DNA from: Niabella agricola
GTDB taxonomy: Bacteria; Bacteroidota; Bacteroidia; Chitinophagales; Chitinophagaceae
Assembly: GCF_021538615.1 (NCBI RefSeq)
Contig: NZ_JAJHIZ010000002.1
Location: forward strand, 1,054,001-1,118,000
Direction of reading: 5' to 3'
Length of the DNA: 64,000 nucleotides
The notes beneath the pieces were generated by a model that worked only from the letters and a program-made list of their open reading frames with translations, was not told where the DNA came from and did not search any database. A program made the position numbers and the translations under genes. Of the stretch, positions 27,938 to 37,074 are shown one piece after another. Within the stretch, counting starts at the first letter, position 1. Each line of letters opens with the position of its first letter.

Positions 27938-28795
27938 CTACAAAACCGCGCCAAGGATCAACGCATCTTCCCCCAGCGTTGCCATATGCACGGGTATATC
28001 AATATCCCTGTTTTTAAGGTCTGCAAGAACCCCCGGCATAAAATACCTGCCGGCCCGGGCAATGTTCCCTCCCAGTATAATAACCTCCGGGTTATCCGCT
28101 GTTACAAAGCCGTATAGAAAAGAAGCCAGATGCGCAGCAAACTCCTCAAAAACGAGCCCTACCTCGGCATTTGAATCATAGAGCGTGGCCAGCTCCTCCA
28201 CATTGGCTACGGTTTGCCCGGTGCGCTCCCGGAACCGCTTTAAGAACCACCGGGTAGAAATATAATCTTCTGCAATGCCATTCATGAACGGCATCTGCCA
28301 AAGATCCGCATCCGTAGCCTCGCCGTTTTTATAACGTGAAGTTCCCAGTCCGGTTCCCAATGTAATACCAACCGCACGCTTGCAGTGCTTCATGGCACCT
28401 GCAAGCACTTCACCTTTGAGGAAGCAACCTGCATCATTTGAAATATGAATGTGCAGAACCGGAATCCCTGTTGCATCAGCCAGCAATTCCTTTATATTCA
28501 GGCCATATAACGATTCGTATTTATCATTCCCGTTCATGAGGCTGATCCCCGCCGTATAATCGAACGGGCCGGGCATTGCGATACCCAGGGATTCTACCGG
28601 CAAGACTGCCTGCGCCATTGCTTTTTTAAGCGCACCTGCCCAGGAACCAATGATCACGCCAGCCGGTGCTTTTGAATCTACCTTTGCCCTTATGCAGGAA
28701 CCCGCTAAAATACGCTCAGTTTTTACATCTACCAATGCCGCGGTGATGTGAGAGCCCCCGATATCTGCGCCCAACCTAATACGTTCGTTCTTCAT
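27938..28795 (-). CDS. ROK family sugar kinase
   Basis: 285 residues. The N-terminal phosphate-binding motif is ADIGGSHITAALVD, the second is VGITLGTGLGTS, and the C-terminal one is EVIILGGNIARAG. ROK kinases phosphorylate free hexoses such as glucose, mannose or N-acetylmannosamine in the cytosol. The zinc-binding CxCGxxGC motif of many ROK proteins is absent. It starts 27 bases after a GH92 alpha-mannosidase gene in the same leftward operon, so mannose is the most likely substrate; that is inference from context. Confidence 0.88.
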   Translation of the reverse strand: MKNERIRLGADIGGSHITAALVDVKTERILAGSCIRAKVDSKAPAGVIIGSWAGALKKAMAQAVLPVESLGIAMPGPFDYTAGISLMNGNDKYESLYGLNIKELLADATGIPVLHIHISNDAGCFLKGEVLAGAMKHCKRAVGITLGTGLGTSRYKNGEATDADLWQMPFMNGIAEDYISTRWFLKRFRERTGQTVANVEELATLYDSNAEVGLVFEEFAAHLASFLYGFVTADNPEVIILGGNIARAGRYFMPGVLADLKNRDIDIPVHMATLGEDALILGAVL

Positions 28796-28822
28796 TATTG
28801 AAAAGTTCTGAATAAATAGATC

Positions 28823-31120
28823 TCATTTATAAGATAGTTGCTGCGGTTTGCTGCCCATTACCAGCTCCAGCCGCCCGCCTTTTATAATATCCCGGTAATC
28901 GATATAGCATTTGTTATATGGTTTACCATTGAGCAATACCTTTTGTATATAGATATTGAATGGCGTATTGTTCTTTGCAATAATTGAAAATATCTTATTG
29001 CCCGGCAGCTGAATAACAGATTGTCCAAACTGGGGACTGGTTATTTCAAACCTCGTGCTGCCGGGGGCCACCGGGTGCATACCCACAGATGCCAGGACAT
29101 ACCAGGCACTCATCTGTCCCACATCTTCGTTACCAACCAGCCCTTCCACCGCGTTATGATAAGCACTGTCGCAAATGATACGTGTCCATTTTTGTGTGAG
29201 CCAGGGTACCCCTAAACGGTTAAACAGGAACGGCACATGATGCACGGGTTCATTTGCATGATTGTAATAGCTGTTCCACATAAAACGCTTTGGCGTTTTA
29301 TAAAAAAATTGTTCAAGATCGGCGATCACTTTTTCCCGCCCGCCCATTAGTTCCACCATACCATCCACATCATGCGGAACAAACCAGCCCTGCTGGTAGG
29401 GGTTGGTCTCAAACGTGCCATACCAGTCAGTAAGACGGCCTTCTTTCGGCCAAGGCTGCCAGCTTCCGTCCGCATTGCGCGGACGAAACCAGTGATGTGC
29501 TGTGTCCCATATATTTTTATAGTTACGCGATCGCAGATCATATTTTTGAGCGTCCTCCGCTTTACCCAAACCGCTGGCCATCTGCAACAGGCACCAGTCT
29601 GCAAAAGCATACTCCAGCGTTTTGGCAATGCTGCCCGGATCATAGCCCAGCCGGCCATTGCCAAATTTTTCGTTCGTATTTACGGCATAGCTATAGGCCT
29701 TTTGCAGATCATAGTTACGAATCCCTTTTACATACGCATCCGCCAGCACCACCACGGCCGGGTTCCCCAGCATGCATCCGCTATAGGCGTTCAGCAGCTC
29801 CCAACGTTCCAGGTAACTGCTGTCCGATTCATCAGCAAGTGTTACCAATGAGTTAATCATATCATTCACCAGGCCGGGATTGATGATCGTTTGCAACGGA
29901 AACTGGCTGCGGAACACATCCCAGCCGCTGAAAATACTGCGTTTTCTAAAACCGGCAGCCCGGTGCACTTTGCCATCCCCGCCGGTGTAGTTTCCATCTA
30001 CATCGGTTACAATCCGGGGGTCGATCATGGTATGATATAATGCCGTATAAAAAACATGTTTTTGCGCTTCTGTAGCACCGCTGATCGAGACAACGCGCAA
30101 CGCATCATTCCAGCGCTGCACCGCATCCTGATGCAGTTGATCAAAACTCCAGCCGCTGATCTCTGCTTCCAGATTTCTCTTTGCCCCTTCCATACTCACA
30201 AAGGAGATACCGGCTTTCATAAGCACCTGCTCCCCTGCGGTTGTTTCAAATTCAGTATAAAACCCCAGGTGCTTTCCCCTGGCTTCCTCCCCTCGTGTAC
30301 GCGCAGTTATCGTTGCATGCGCCACCCGTTGCTGATACGAATCGCTTTCCACCGACTCCCGTCTGCGATCCGCAGTATCCGGTATATTGACGTTCCATAC
30401 ACCAGCGTGCTTTAGCGGTTTACTGAACTGCGCATAAAAATAAACGGTATAATTTGCCTTACCCTCGCCATTGCCCCATCCCCCACCGGAGGGTGTGCAC
30501 TGCATCCAGCCGGCAATAGTATGCTCATCTACCACCTTTACATACTGAAAGGTGGAGGTGCCGCCTACCCTTCTGGCCAGATCTATTTGTATCCGCGACC
30601 GTTTATGGACAGGGAACGTGAACCGCAGCATACCGCTATGCGGCGCTGCCGTCATTTCGGCCCTAACAGCAGCATCGGTCAGCCGAACGGCATAATAGCC
30701 GGCAGATGCCTGCTCGCTTGCCTTATCATAACGGGACCGATAGCCGGTTCCGGGAGGATCGTTTAACCGCCCGGCTGCTGTTTTTAACGGGCCGGTTGCC
30801 GGCATCACCAGAAAATTTCCCAGGTCGCCAAACCAGCCAATGCCGCTCATTTGTGTAAACGCAAAGCCCTCAATACTTTCGTGCTCATAACTATAACCGG
30901 AACCATTGTCTCCTCCCGTTATCGTATTCGGACTTACCTGCACCATACCATACGGAGTGGTAGCACCGGGGAACGTTTTTCCTAACCCGTGATAGATACC
31001 CGCTTTGCCGGCGCTGGTACTTGCCCCGATGAACGGGTTAACATACTGCGCCGGAACTCTTGTCTGTGCCCCGGAAACAGTTGCCAGCAAAACGGTTAAA
31101 AACAAAGAATAGATTTTCAT
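28823..31120 (-). CDS. GH92 family alpha-mannosidase
   Basis: 765 residues with a signal peptide (LATVSGAQT). GH92 enzymes are calcium-dependent inverting exo-alpha-mannosidases. Signature regions seen: YVNPFIGAST near the N-terminus, SNTI-like PNTITGGDNGSGYSYEHES, FSGWDVFRSQFPLQTIINP, the acid-residue region FETNPYQQGWFVPHDVDGM and the base region GNEDVGQMSAWYVLASVGMH. The ATG directly follows the stop of the SGNH hydrolase gene with no gap, and the ROK kinase follows 27 bases later, so enzyme and kinase are co-transcribed. Likely periplasmic or surface-exposed. Confidence 0.94.
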   Translation of the reverse strand: MKIYSLFLTVLLATVSGAQTRVPAQYVNPFIGASTSAGKAGIYHGLGKTFPGATTPYGMVQVSPNTITGGDNGSGYSYEHESIEGFAFTQMSGIGWFGDLGNFLVMPATGPLKTAAGRLNDPPGTGYRSRYDKASEQASAGYYAVRLTDAAVRAEMTAAPHSGMLRFTFPVHKRSRIQIDLARRVGGTSTFQYVKVVDEHTIAGWMQCTPSGGGWGNGEGKANYTVYFYAQFSKPLKHAGVWNVNIPDTADRRRESVESDSYQQRVAHATITARTRGEEARGKHLGFYTEFETTAGEQVLMKAGISFVSMEGAKRNLEAEISGWSFDQLHQDAVQRWNDALRVVSISGATEAQKHVFYTALYHTMIDPRIVTDVDGNYTGGDGKVHRAAGFRKRSIFSGWDVFRSQFPLQTIINPGLVNDMINSLVTLADESDSSYLERWELLNAYSGCMLGNPAVVVLADAYVKGIRNYDLQKAYSYAVNTNEKFGNGRLGYDPGSIAKTLEYAFADWCLLQMASGLGKAEDAQKYDLRSRNYKNIWDTAHHWFRPRNADGSWQPWPKEGRLTDWYGTFETNPYQQGWFVPHDVDGMVELMGGREKVIADLEQFFYKTPKRFMWNSYYNHANEPVHHVPFLFNRLGVPWLTQKWTRIICDSAYHNAVEGLVGNEDVGQMSAWYVLASVGMHPVAPGSTRFEITSPQFGQSVIQLPGNKIFSIIAKNNTPFNIYIQKVLLNGKPYNKCYIDYRDIIKGGRLELVMGSKPQQLSYK

Positions 31121-32512
31121 TTACAGTTCGCGTATAAAGAAGGTATGACGTTTGGGCTGATTGATGCGGTAGATCTCATCAACCAGCAGATCCATCTGTT
31201 TTTGCCAGCCGTCCCGTACTTCCGGATACCGGGCCTTTAAATAATTATCAAGATTACCCCGCACAAAGCCTTCATTGATATGTGCATAAATGGTATCGAG
31301 GGTAGCCAGGTCATCTTTCATTAACAGCCCCTTATCCATCAGGAAATCATATTCCATCCATGCATAGTCCCTGAACCGCCGTTCGATCTGCCATCGCTCT
31401 TCGTTTAATTTCTTAATGGCCATCGCCTGCTCATATTGTGGTGTTCTGCTCAGTTCTGCAAGGTTAATACCTGCTTTTAGTGCTGCCCGGCTCCACTCGC
31501 CTATTTTGCGGCCATCAATCTCCACTGCATACCTGCCACCGGCCAAGCCATTTACACGCAGCATTTCCTGGTTAAGATCCTGAATGAAGGGCACCAATTT
31601 TAAAGCATCCGTTTCCCTACGCTGCATAGCCCCCCACTCACCGGTGGCCATCGTATCTACCGGGTAAGGCAGGGCATTAGCCAGATAATCGAACTTTAAT
31701 GTTCCCTGTTTCGATTGTATATTGGTGATCTGGCAATTGGTCAGGCGCTCTGCCCTTAGTGTAGCCGCATTTACGGTAAAATCGGCTACCTTTTTGCCGG
31801 CAAGCCCCTGTGCCTTTAAAAACAGGTATGCCATCACCAGGTGCCCGTCTGCACCCGGATGGATCCTGTCGTTACCGATAAGGGTATATGTTGAATCTTT
31901 TGCCTGTTCGCGCAGATTGATCGCCGTCATTGGCCGGGTAAGATCCAAAAATCCCCAACCACTTTTTTTTGCCACCGACTCCTGAAACGCTGCAATTCTG
32001 AGCATGGCATTGCTCTTACCTGGAAAAAGATTATTTTTTCCGAATTTGCTCGTTTCATCATAAGGCGACCCCGCGATAAGGATCTTTTTAATACCGGGAT
32101 GCATTTTGAAAGAGGTATCCATCTGCAACAGCGCTCTGTAAGACCGGTCTAATTTTTCTTTCGTTTTTTTGGTGCTGTCCGATTGTAAAAACTCAAAATA
32201 CCCGGTATCATTCATGCCAAATGTAAGCGCAATAACCGTGGGCCTTTTTGTATAAACATCGGTTTCAAGACGCTTGTTCATCTGTTCTGCAATTTCACCG
32301 CCGATCCCCGCATTCAGGATCGTCAGGGGCATATCCGGGAAACGCGTCATATAATACAACCAGATGTACTGGTGATAACGCCCGCCATGCGTAATACTGT
32401 TGCCTACAAATGCCACCCGGTCTCCTTTTTTAAAAGGCGGAATGCTCTGGGCACCAGCAAAAAAACAATTGCCGGCAAAAAATGAAAGCCATAAGTAATT
32501 TAAGAACTTCAT
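31121..32512 (-). CDS. SGNH/GDSL-family esterase
   Basis: 463 residues with a signal peptide (FFAGAQS). Block I is VAFVGNSITHGG (catalytic Ser39), block II is NAGIGGE, block III is ALTFGMNDTGYF and block V is GNDRIHPGADGH (Asp and His of the triad). About 200 extra residues follow the catalytic domain (EERWQIERRFRDYAWMEYD), a region of unclear role. It ends immediately before the GH92 start codon. The probable task is removing acetyl or other ester groups so that the mannosidase can proceed. Confidence 0.88.
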   Translation of the reverse strand: MKFLNYLWLSFFAGNCFFAGAQSIPPFKKGDRVAFVGNSITHGGRYHQYIWLYYMTRFPDMPLTILNAGIGGEIAEQMNKRLETDVYTKRPTVIALTFGMNDTGYFEFLQSDSTKKTKEKLDRSYRALLQMDTSFKMHPGIKKILIAGSPYDETSKFGKNNLFPGKSNAMLRIAAFQESVAKKSGWGFLDLTRPMTAINLREQAKDSTYTLIGNDRIHPGADGHLVMAYLFLKAQGLAGKKVADFTVNAATLRAERLTNCQITNIQSKQGTLKFDYLANALPYPVDTMATGEWGAMQRRETDALKLVPFIQDLNQEMLRVNGLAGGRYAVEIDGRKIGEWSRAALKAGINLAELSRTPQYEQAMAIKKLNEERWQIERRFRDYAWMEYDFLMDKGLLMKDDLATLDTIYAHINEGFVRGNLDNYLKARYPEVRDGWQKQMDLLVDEIYRINQPKRHTFFIREL

Positions 32513-32571
32513 TAATCTTTATTTTTAAATGTATAATTATTTCTGCTGAGCGCGCCTTACAAGATACATTA

Positions 32572-34518
32572 TCATTTTAATGCTGCCGAAGTAAACGATG
32601 ACGCCGGCAATCCGTACCCATTAAACAAAGTACCCGCAGAGGCCGCATAAAACGCATAGCGTACCCCAACGGGGTTTGAGATAGTATTGCTGCGCACCAT
32701 TACCTTGTTGCCTTCAATCACCGCTGTTGCCGGTTTCCATGAGCCATCAGTGTTTTGCAGTTCAAATCCTTCTAAAGCTCCGTTACGCGATTTAAGCCCT
32801 CCATCCGTATGCGTAAACGACACCACGACTCTACCCGCTTTTACTTCAAAACCCTTATAGAGCGGCCCGGAATAAATAGCCTTCTTTTTGTAGGATTCAC
32901 TTAATGCCCAAAGCGCCAGGCGTTTTCCTACCTCCGGTTTATCGGCCGGGTGAATATTATCCGTATTACCAATATCCAGCGTAACGGCCATACCCGTATT
33001 GGGAGACAGGGACAGCGTTCTTCGCTGCGCATCCCGCAATTCAGCAGCCTGCGTGGTTTCGCCCCAATACTTAAAGGGAGCAATCTGCACGAAATAAAAT
33101 GGAAAGGCTCCCTGATGCCATTTGAGCCGCCAATCGCTGATCATCAGGGGAAATAACGTGGTATATTGTCTGGCCCTGCCTACGTTGGATTCTCCCTGGT
33201 ACCAGATCGCGCCTTTTATGGCAAAAGGTACCAGCGGGGCAATCATTGCGTTATATAATACCGACGGTTGATTGGGCCAGGTATTCAAAACAGGCTTCGG
33301 TTTAACAGCAACCAGTTTATACTGCCACTCTCCGTTTAATTTTATGCCGGAGGCCGCAGTCCCTGTTTCCGGATACAAGACCATTTGTTCTGCTTTTCCG
33401 TACATACCACCGCGGCCCCCGTCATCGATAATTTTAATGGAGAGCACGTTATCTCCCGCCTTCACCAGCTTTCCGGGTATGGTATAATGCCTTTCTGCGG
33501 CCCAGGTAAAACCTTGCATGGTACTGTCTACCGCTACACCATTAACATACAATACGTCCCGGTCGTCGATGGGCCCCAGGTCCATCTTCAATTCTTTTCC
33601 GGCCCACGTTCCGGGTATACTTACCACACGTTTAAACCATACAACACCGTCTATATCCGGCAACCCCGCATCTTCCCAAAAGCCGGGGACCTTTATGCTC
33701 TTCCAGGTGGCGTTGTCTGCGCCACCGGTATATGCAGCGCTATAGTCATGCTGTGCCTGTTGCCATTTCTGATCATTTATATGATCGTGCTCAACAATAG
33801 CAGCCATATTCCGGTGAACGGAGTCGATGGTGTTCAGTTCTTTATCAAAATCACCCATTAAACGTAACCCGCTTTCGCTGGTCCATGCCTCGGCTACCGT
33901 TCCCCCCCAGCTGGTATGGATAAGACCGACCGGCACCTGCAGCTTATTGTATAATTCTTTTCCAAAAAAAAAGGCGGTAGCACTGAAGCTGCGCACAGTT
34001 GCCGGAGTACAGGCCAGCCAGTTGCCTTTGACATCCTCACGCGGTGTGTAAGCAATACTTTTTTCAACAGTGAACAGCCGGATGTTGGGATAATGAGCGC
34101 CCGCTATTTCCCCCGCCGAGTTTTTGACAGGATCGGTAGCCCATCCCTCTACCGGCATTTCCATATTCGACTGACCGGAGCAGATCCATACTTCCCCGAT
34201 CAGCACGCCCCGCAGGATCCTGGTTTCTCCGGCCCTGATGCGCAGTTCATAAGGACCTCCGGCGCCGGGAGTTGAAAGCCGCAGCATCCATTTTCCATTC
34301 TTACCGGCGAATGTATGTACTGCTTTGCCGGACCAGCTTCCGCTCACTTCCACTTTCTGTCCCGGAGAGGCCCAGCCCCAAACAGGCGCATTGGTATGCT
34401 GCTGCAGAACCATACTGTCTGCAAATAACGCCGGCAATTTTAATTGAGCCGGCACCCCCAAAACCAGTAAAAAAAAGCAGAGTAAGCATCCGCTCTTTAT
34501 TAAAAAAATTTTAACCAT
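32572..34518 (-). CDS. Sialate-O-acetylesterase-type carbohydrate esterase 1
   Basis: 648 residues, signal peptide (LLVLGVPAQ). N-terminal beta domain with LFADSMVLQQ, then the SGNH core: WICSGQSNMEMPV (Ser117), IWYQGESNVGRA and the Asp-His pair DNIHPADKPEVGKRL (His523). A galactose-binding-like jelly roll is inserted in the core (about residues 250-400: WKSIKVPGFWED, VVWFKRVVSIPGTWAGK, DRDVLYVNGVAVDS). That inserted layout is also described for CE20-type plant-glycan acetylesterases, so 'sialate' should not be taken literally. First gene of the leftward operon with SGNH, GH92 and ROK, and divergent from its paralogue at 34772. Confidence 0.9.
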   Translation of the reverse strand: MVKIFLIKSGCLLCFFLLVLGVPAQLKLPALFADSMVLQQHTNAPVWGWASPGQKVEVSGSWSGKAVHTFAGKNGKWMLRLSTPGAGGPYELRIRAGETRILRGVLIGEVWICSGQSNMEMPVEGWATDPVKNSAGEIAGAHYPNIRLFTVEKSIAYTPREDVKGNWLACTPATVRSFSATAFFFGKELYNKLQVPVGLIHTSWGGTVAEAWTSESGLRLMGDFDKELNTIDSVHRNMAAIVEHDHINDQKWQQAQHDYSAAYTGGADNATWKSIKVPGFWEDAGLPDIDGVVWFKRVVSIPGTWAGKELKMDLGPIDDRDVLYVNGVAVDSTMQGFTWAAERHYTIPGKLVKAGDNVLSIKIIDDGGRGGMYGKAEQMVLYPETGTAASGIKLNGEWQYKLVAVKPKPVLNTWPNQPSVLYNAMIAPLVPFAIKGAIWYQGESNVGRARQYTTLFPLMISDWRLKWHQGAFPFYFVQIAPFKYWGETTQAAELRDAQRRTLSLSPNTGMAVTLDIGNTDNIHPADKPEVGKRLALWALSESYKKKAIYSGPLYKGFEVKAGRVVVSFTHTDGGLKSRNGALEGFELQNTDGSWKPATAVIEGNKVMVRSNTISNPVGVRYAFYAASAGTLFNGYGLPASSFTSAALK

Positions 34519-34771
34519 CCAAACTAGCTTTCCATAAAGACACTTTACTTACCGGTTACCCCTATTATAAATTCCAGATTTCGATAGAGGTACTCCCCAT
34601 CTGAACGTACTTATTACCAGGTTGAATGTCATTTTTTCCTGCGCTGCTCCTTCCGCCCGGCGGATACAGAACAGGGCATTGATACCTGCACCGGTTTCCG
34701 GCGGCGGCCGATGTACAAAAAATGTGATCCATCCTCATATTCTTTAGCAATGCTTATTTAATAAAACCCGG

Positions 34772-36724
34772 ATGAAACCAGTAGTTAAACCCGTACTTAC
34801 AACATTATTCCTCATCGTTGCGAAACTGGTCCTGGCCGATGTAAAATTACCGGTCCTTTATCAAAGCAATATGGTATTGCAAAGGGACAAACCCTGCACC
34901 ATACGTGGAATAGCAGATAACGGTGAAACCGTTTCCCTGGTATTCAACCATACAACCTACCGCACCAAAGCAAGGAACCTGAGCTGGGAAATAACCCTGC
35001 CCCCTCAACCGGCCGGTGGCCCATACGATATCCTCATTGAGGGTAAAAACCGGCTCCAATTATCGGATGTTCTGTTTGGCGACGTCTGGATCTGCAGCGG
35101 ACAAAGCAATATGCAGTTCAGCGTAAAAGATGCCCGTCCCCAGCCCGATACCGCTACCTACAACAATGATAATATACGGCTTTTTACCGTTGGCATTGGT
35201 GCCGACTTTGTACCGCAGGATACCGTGAAGGGTGGTTCCTGGAAGATTGCCCGTGTAAAGGAGGTCAATGGCTTCAGCGCTGCAGGTTTCTTCTTTGGAA
35301 GTTACCTGCAACATCAGCTGAACATTCCCGTGGGTCTTATCAGCGTGAACCTGGGGGCAACAGCCATTGAAGAATGGATGAGCAACGAAGCGCTGCGTCC
35401 GTTCCCTCAATTTGCAGATTTCTACAATACCTATCTTGCCCCGGGCAAAAGTATGAAGGCGATAAACGACGACTTTGAAAAAATAAAATCCTCCTGGGAG
35501 CAAACCGGCTATCTGAAAGATGATCCCGGCCTGGCGCACCAATGGTATCTGCCGGATACCGATATCAGCGACTGGAAAACGATGAACCAGCCGTCTCACT
35601 GGGAAGACAATGAATTAAAAGATTACGATGGATCCGTATGGTTCAGAAAGAGCTACGATTCCCTTCCGAAGGATTTTTGGGGCAATACCAACATCAGCCT
35701 GGGGCAGGTAGACGACTACAATATCTGCTGGGTGAACGGCGTAAAAATCGGCGAAGGCTATGGCAATATGAACATGTATACCTATAAGGTTCCGGACAGC
35801 CTGCTGAAGCCCAAAAACAATGTAGTGGTGGTACGGGTTTTTGATGCCGGGGGTAAAGGTGGCATGTATAATATGTTCTGGAACCCGTTCCTGGCGGGCT
35901 CCTGGAACTATAAAAAGGGGGTACAGATCGATCCTGCAACATTTAAAAAACCGTTGGTAGCCAATTACTACATTTTTGGTACACCATCCATCCTCTACAA
36001 TGCAAATATTGCACCGCTTACACAACTGAGCATTAAAGGATTTATATGGTACCAGGGCGAAGCCAATACCGGAAGAGCAACGGAATACAGCCAGTTACTG
36101 CCCGCAATGATCACCGACTGGCGCAAAAAATTCGGCCAGGGGCCCCTTCCCTTTTTAATAGTGCAACTACCCGATTTAGGCAAAGAACCAGAGTTACCGG
36201 AAGACAACGAATGGGCCGAACTGCGCGGGGCACAATCATCGGCACTCTCCCTGCCCAATACCGGCATGGCAGTAACCATCGACATCGGCGAGGCCGGCAA
36301 CCTGCATCCGCATAATAAACTGGATGTAGGACGGCGGCTTGGAATGGCGGCACTGAGCGGCGTCTATGGTGCAGACAGTATTGCAGCCAGCCCCCGTTAT
36401 AAGCACATGGAAATAGCCGGCGACAGCATCGTGATCACTTTTGACAACCACATAATTTGCAAAAACAAATACGGCTATATCCGCGGTTTTGCCATTGCCG
36501 GTGCAGACCATATTTTTCACTGGGCAAGAGCTTATCAAAAAAACAGCTATTCCATTGTGGTTTATAACCCGGGCATAAAGCCCCCCCTGCAGGTTCGGTA
36601 TTTGTGGAGCGGTGAACCAGGCGCCATTGACCTGTACAATAAAAACGGGTTACCAGCAGCACCTTTCAGAACCGATCAGTTTAAACTGACTACAGAGGGG
36701 AAAATGTACCGTTTTGAACCATAA
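34772..36724 (+). CDS. Sialate-O-acetylesterase-type carbohydrate esterase 2
   Basis: 650 residues with the same layout as its divergent neighbour: signal peptide (AKLVLA), VLYQSNMVLQRDKPCTIRG, SGNH block WICSGQSNMQFSV (Ser112), an inserted jelly roll (WKTMNQPSHWED, VWFRKSYDSLPKDFWG, DDYNICWVNGVKIGEG), then IWYQGEANTGRA. The His block reads DIGEAGNLHPHNKLDVGRRL (His512), so the acidic residue three before the His in paralogue 1 is Gly here. Either another acidic residue serves or activity is reduced. Single rightward gene, 253 bases from the other esterase start. Confidence 0.88.
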   Translation: MKPVVKPVLTTLFLIVAKLVLADVKLPVLYQSNMVLQRDKPCTIRGIADNGETVSLVFNHTTYRTKARNLSWEITLPPQPAGGPYDILIEGKNRLQLSDVLFGDVWICSGQSNMQFSVKDARPQPDTATYNNDNIRLFTVGIGADFVPQDTVKGGSWKIARVKEVNGFSAAGFFFGSYLQHQLNIPVGLISVNLGATAIEEWMSNEALRPFPQFADFYNTYLAPGKSMKAINDDFEKIKSSWEQTGYLKDDPGLAHQWYLPDTDISDWKTMNQPSHWEDNELKDYDGSVWFRKSYDSLPKDFWGNTNISLGQVDDYNICWVNGVKIGEGYGNMNMYTYKVPDSLLKPKNNVVVVRVFDAGGKGGMYNMFWNPFLAGSWNYKKGVQIDPATFKKPLVANYYIFGTPSILYNANIAPLTQLSIKGFIWYQGEANTGRATEYSQLLPAMITDWRKKFGQGPLPFLIVQLPDLGKEPELPEDNEWAELRGAQSSALSLPNTGMAVTIDIGEAGNLHPHNKLDVGRRLGMAALSGVYGADSIAASPRYKHMEIAGDSIVITFDNHIICKNKYGYIRGFAIAGADHIFHWARAYQKNSYSIVVYNPGIKPPLQVRYLWSGEPGAIDLYNKNGLPAAPFRTDQFKLTTEGKMYRFEP

Positions 36725-37074
36725 AGAGGCCTCACAGGAAGAAGGACAATCTAATTACTGTCTATCGGCACAGCATAAGAACGTCATGAACCAGAGGCCA
36801 CCATATTATCCTCCTGGAGGAGTGGCACCTTCGGCAATAAGACTATCTCAAACCGGAGCGGGCCTTCACCTCCACCAATAGGGTAAACCGCCGATTCGTA
36901 CTCCCTCTCCCGAGGGGAATTAGGAAATCTCCCTCTATCTGAACAGCATGGGAACACTACGAACTAAAAGTAACAGCACTATCCCCCGCTGGCGGGGCGG
37001 AACTGTCGATAAGAACAATACCACAAACAGGGTGGATGTCCCCTCCCCCGATCAAAAAAGCATTTAGTCTGCAC
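36725..37074. other. Intergenic region with GC-rich small inverted repeats
   Basis: No gene. It lies between the converging esterase 2 and GH43 genes. It contains short perfect inverted repeats: CTCCTGGAGGAG near 36812 and CCCCGCTGGCGGGG near 36985, with CCTCCC/GAGGGG-type strings around 36903-36920 and 37038-37048. This looks like decayed copies of GC-rich intergenic repeats, or bidirectional terminators; the stems lack T tails. Confidence 0.4.

Noticed and set aside
34565..34750. 61-residue minus-strand frame between the two esterases (GKNDIQPGNKYVQMG)
   Set aside because: Vaguely like the tail of a glycosidase beta domain, but too short and lacking context to call a remnant.
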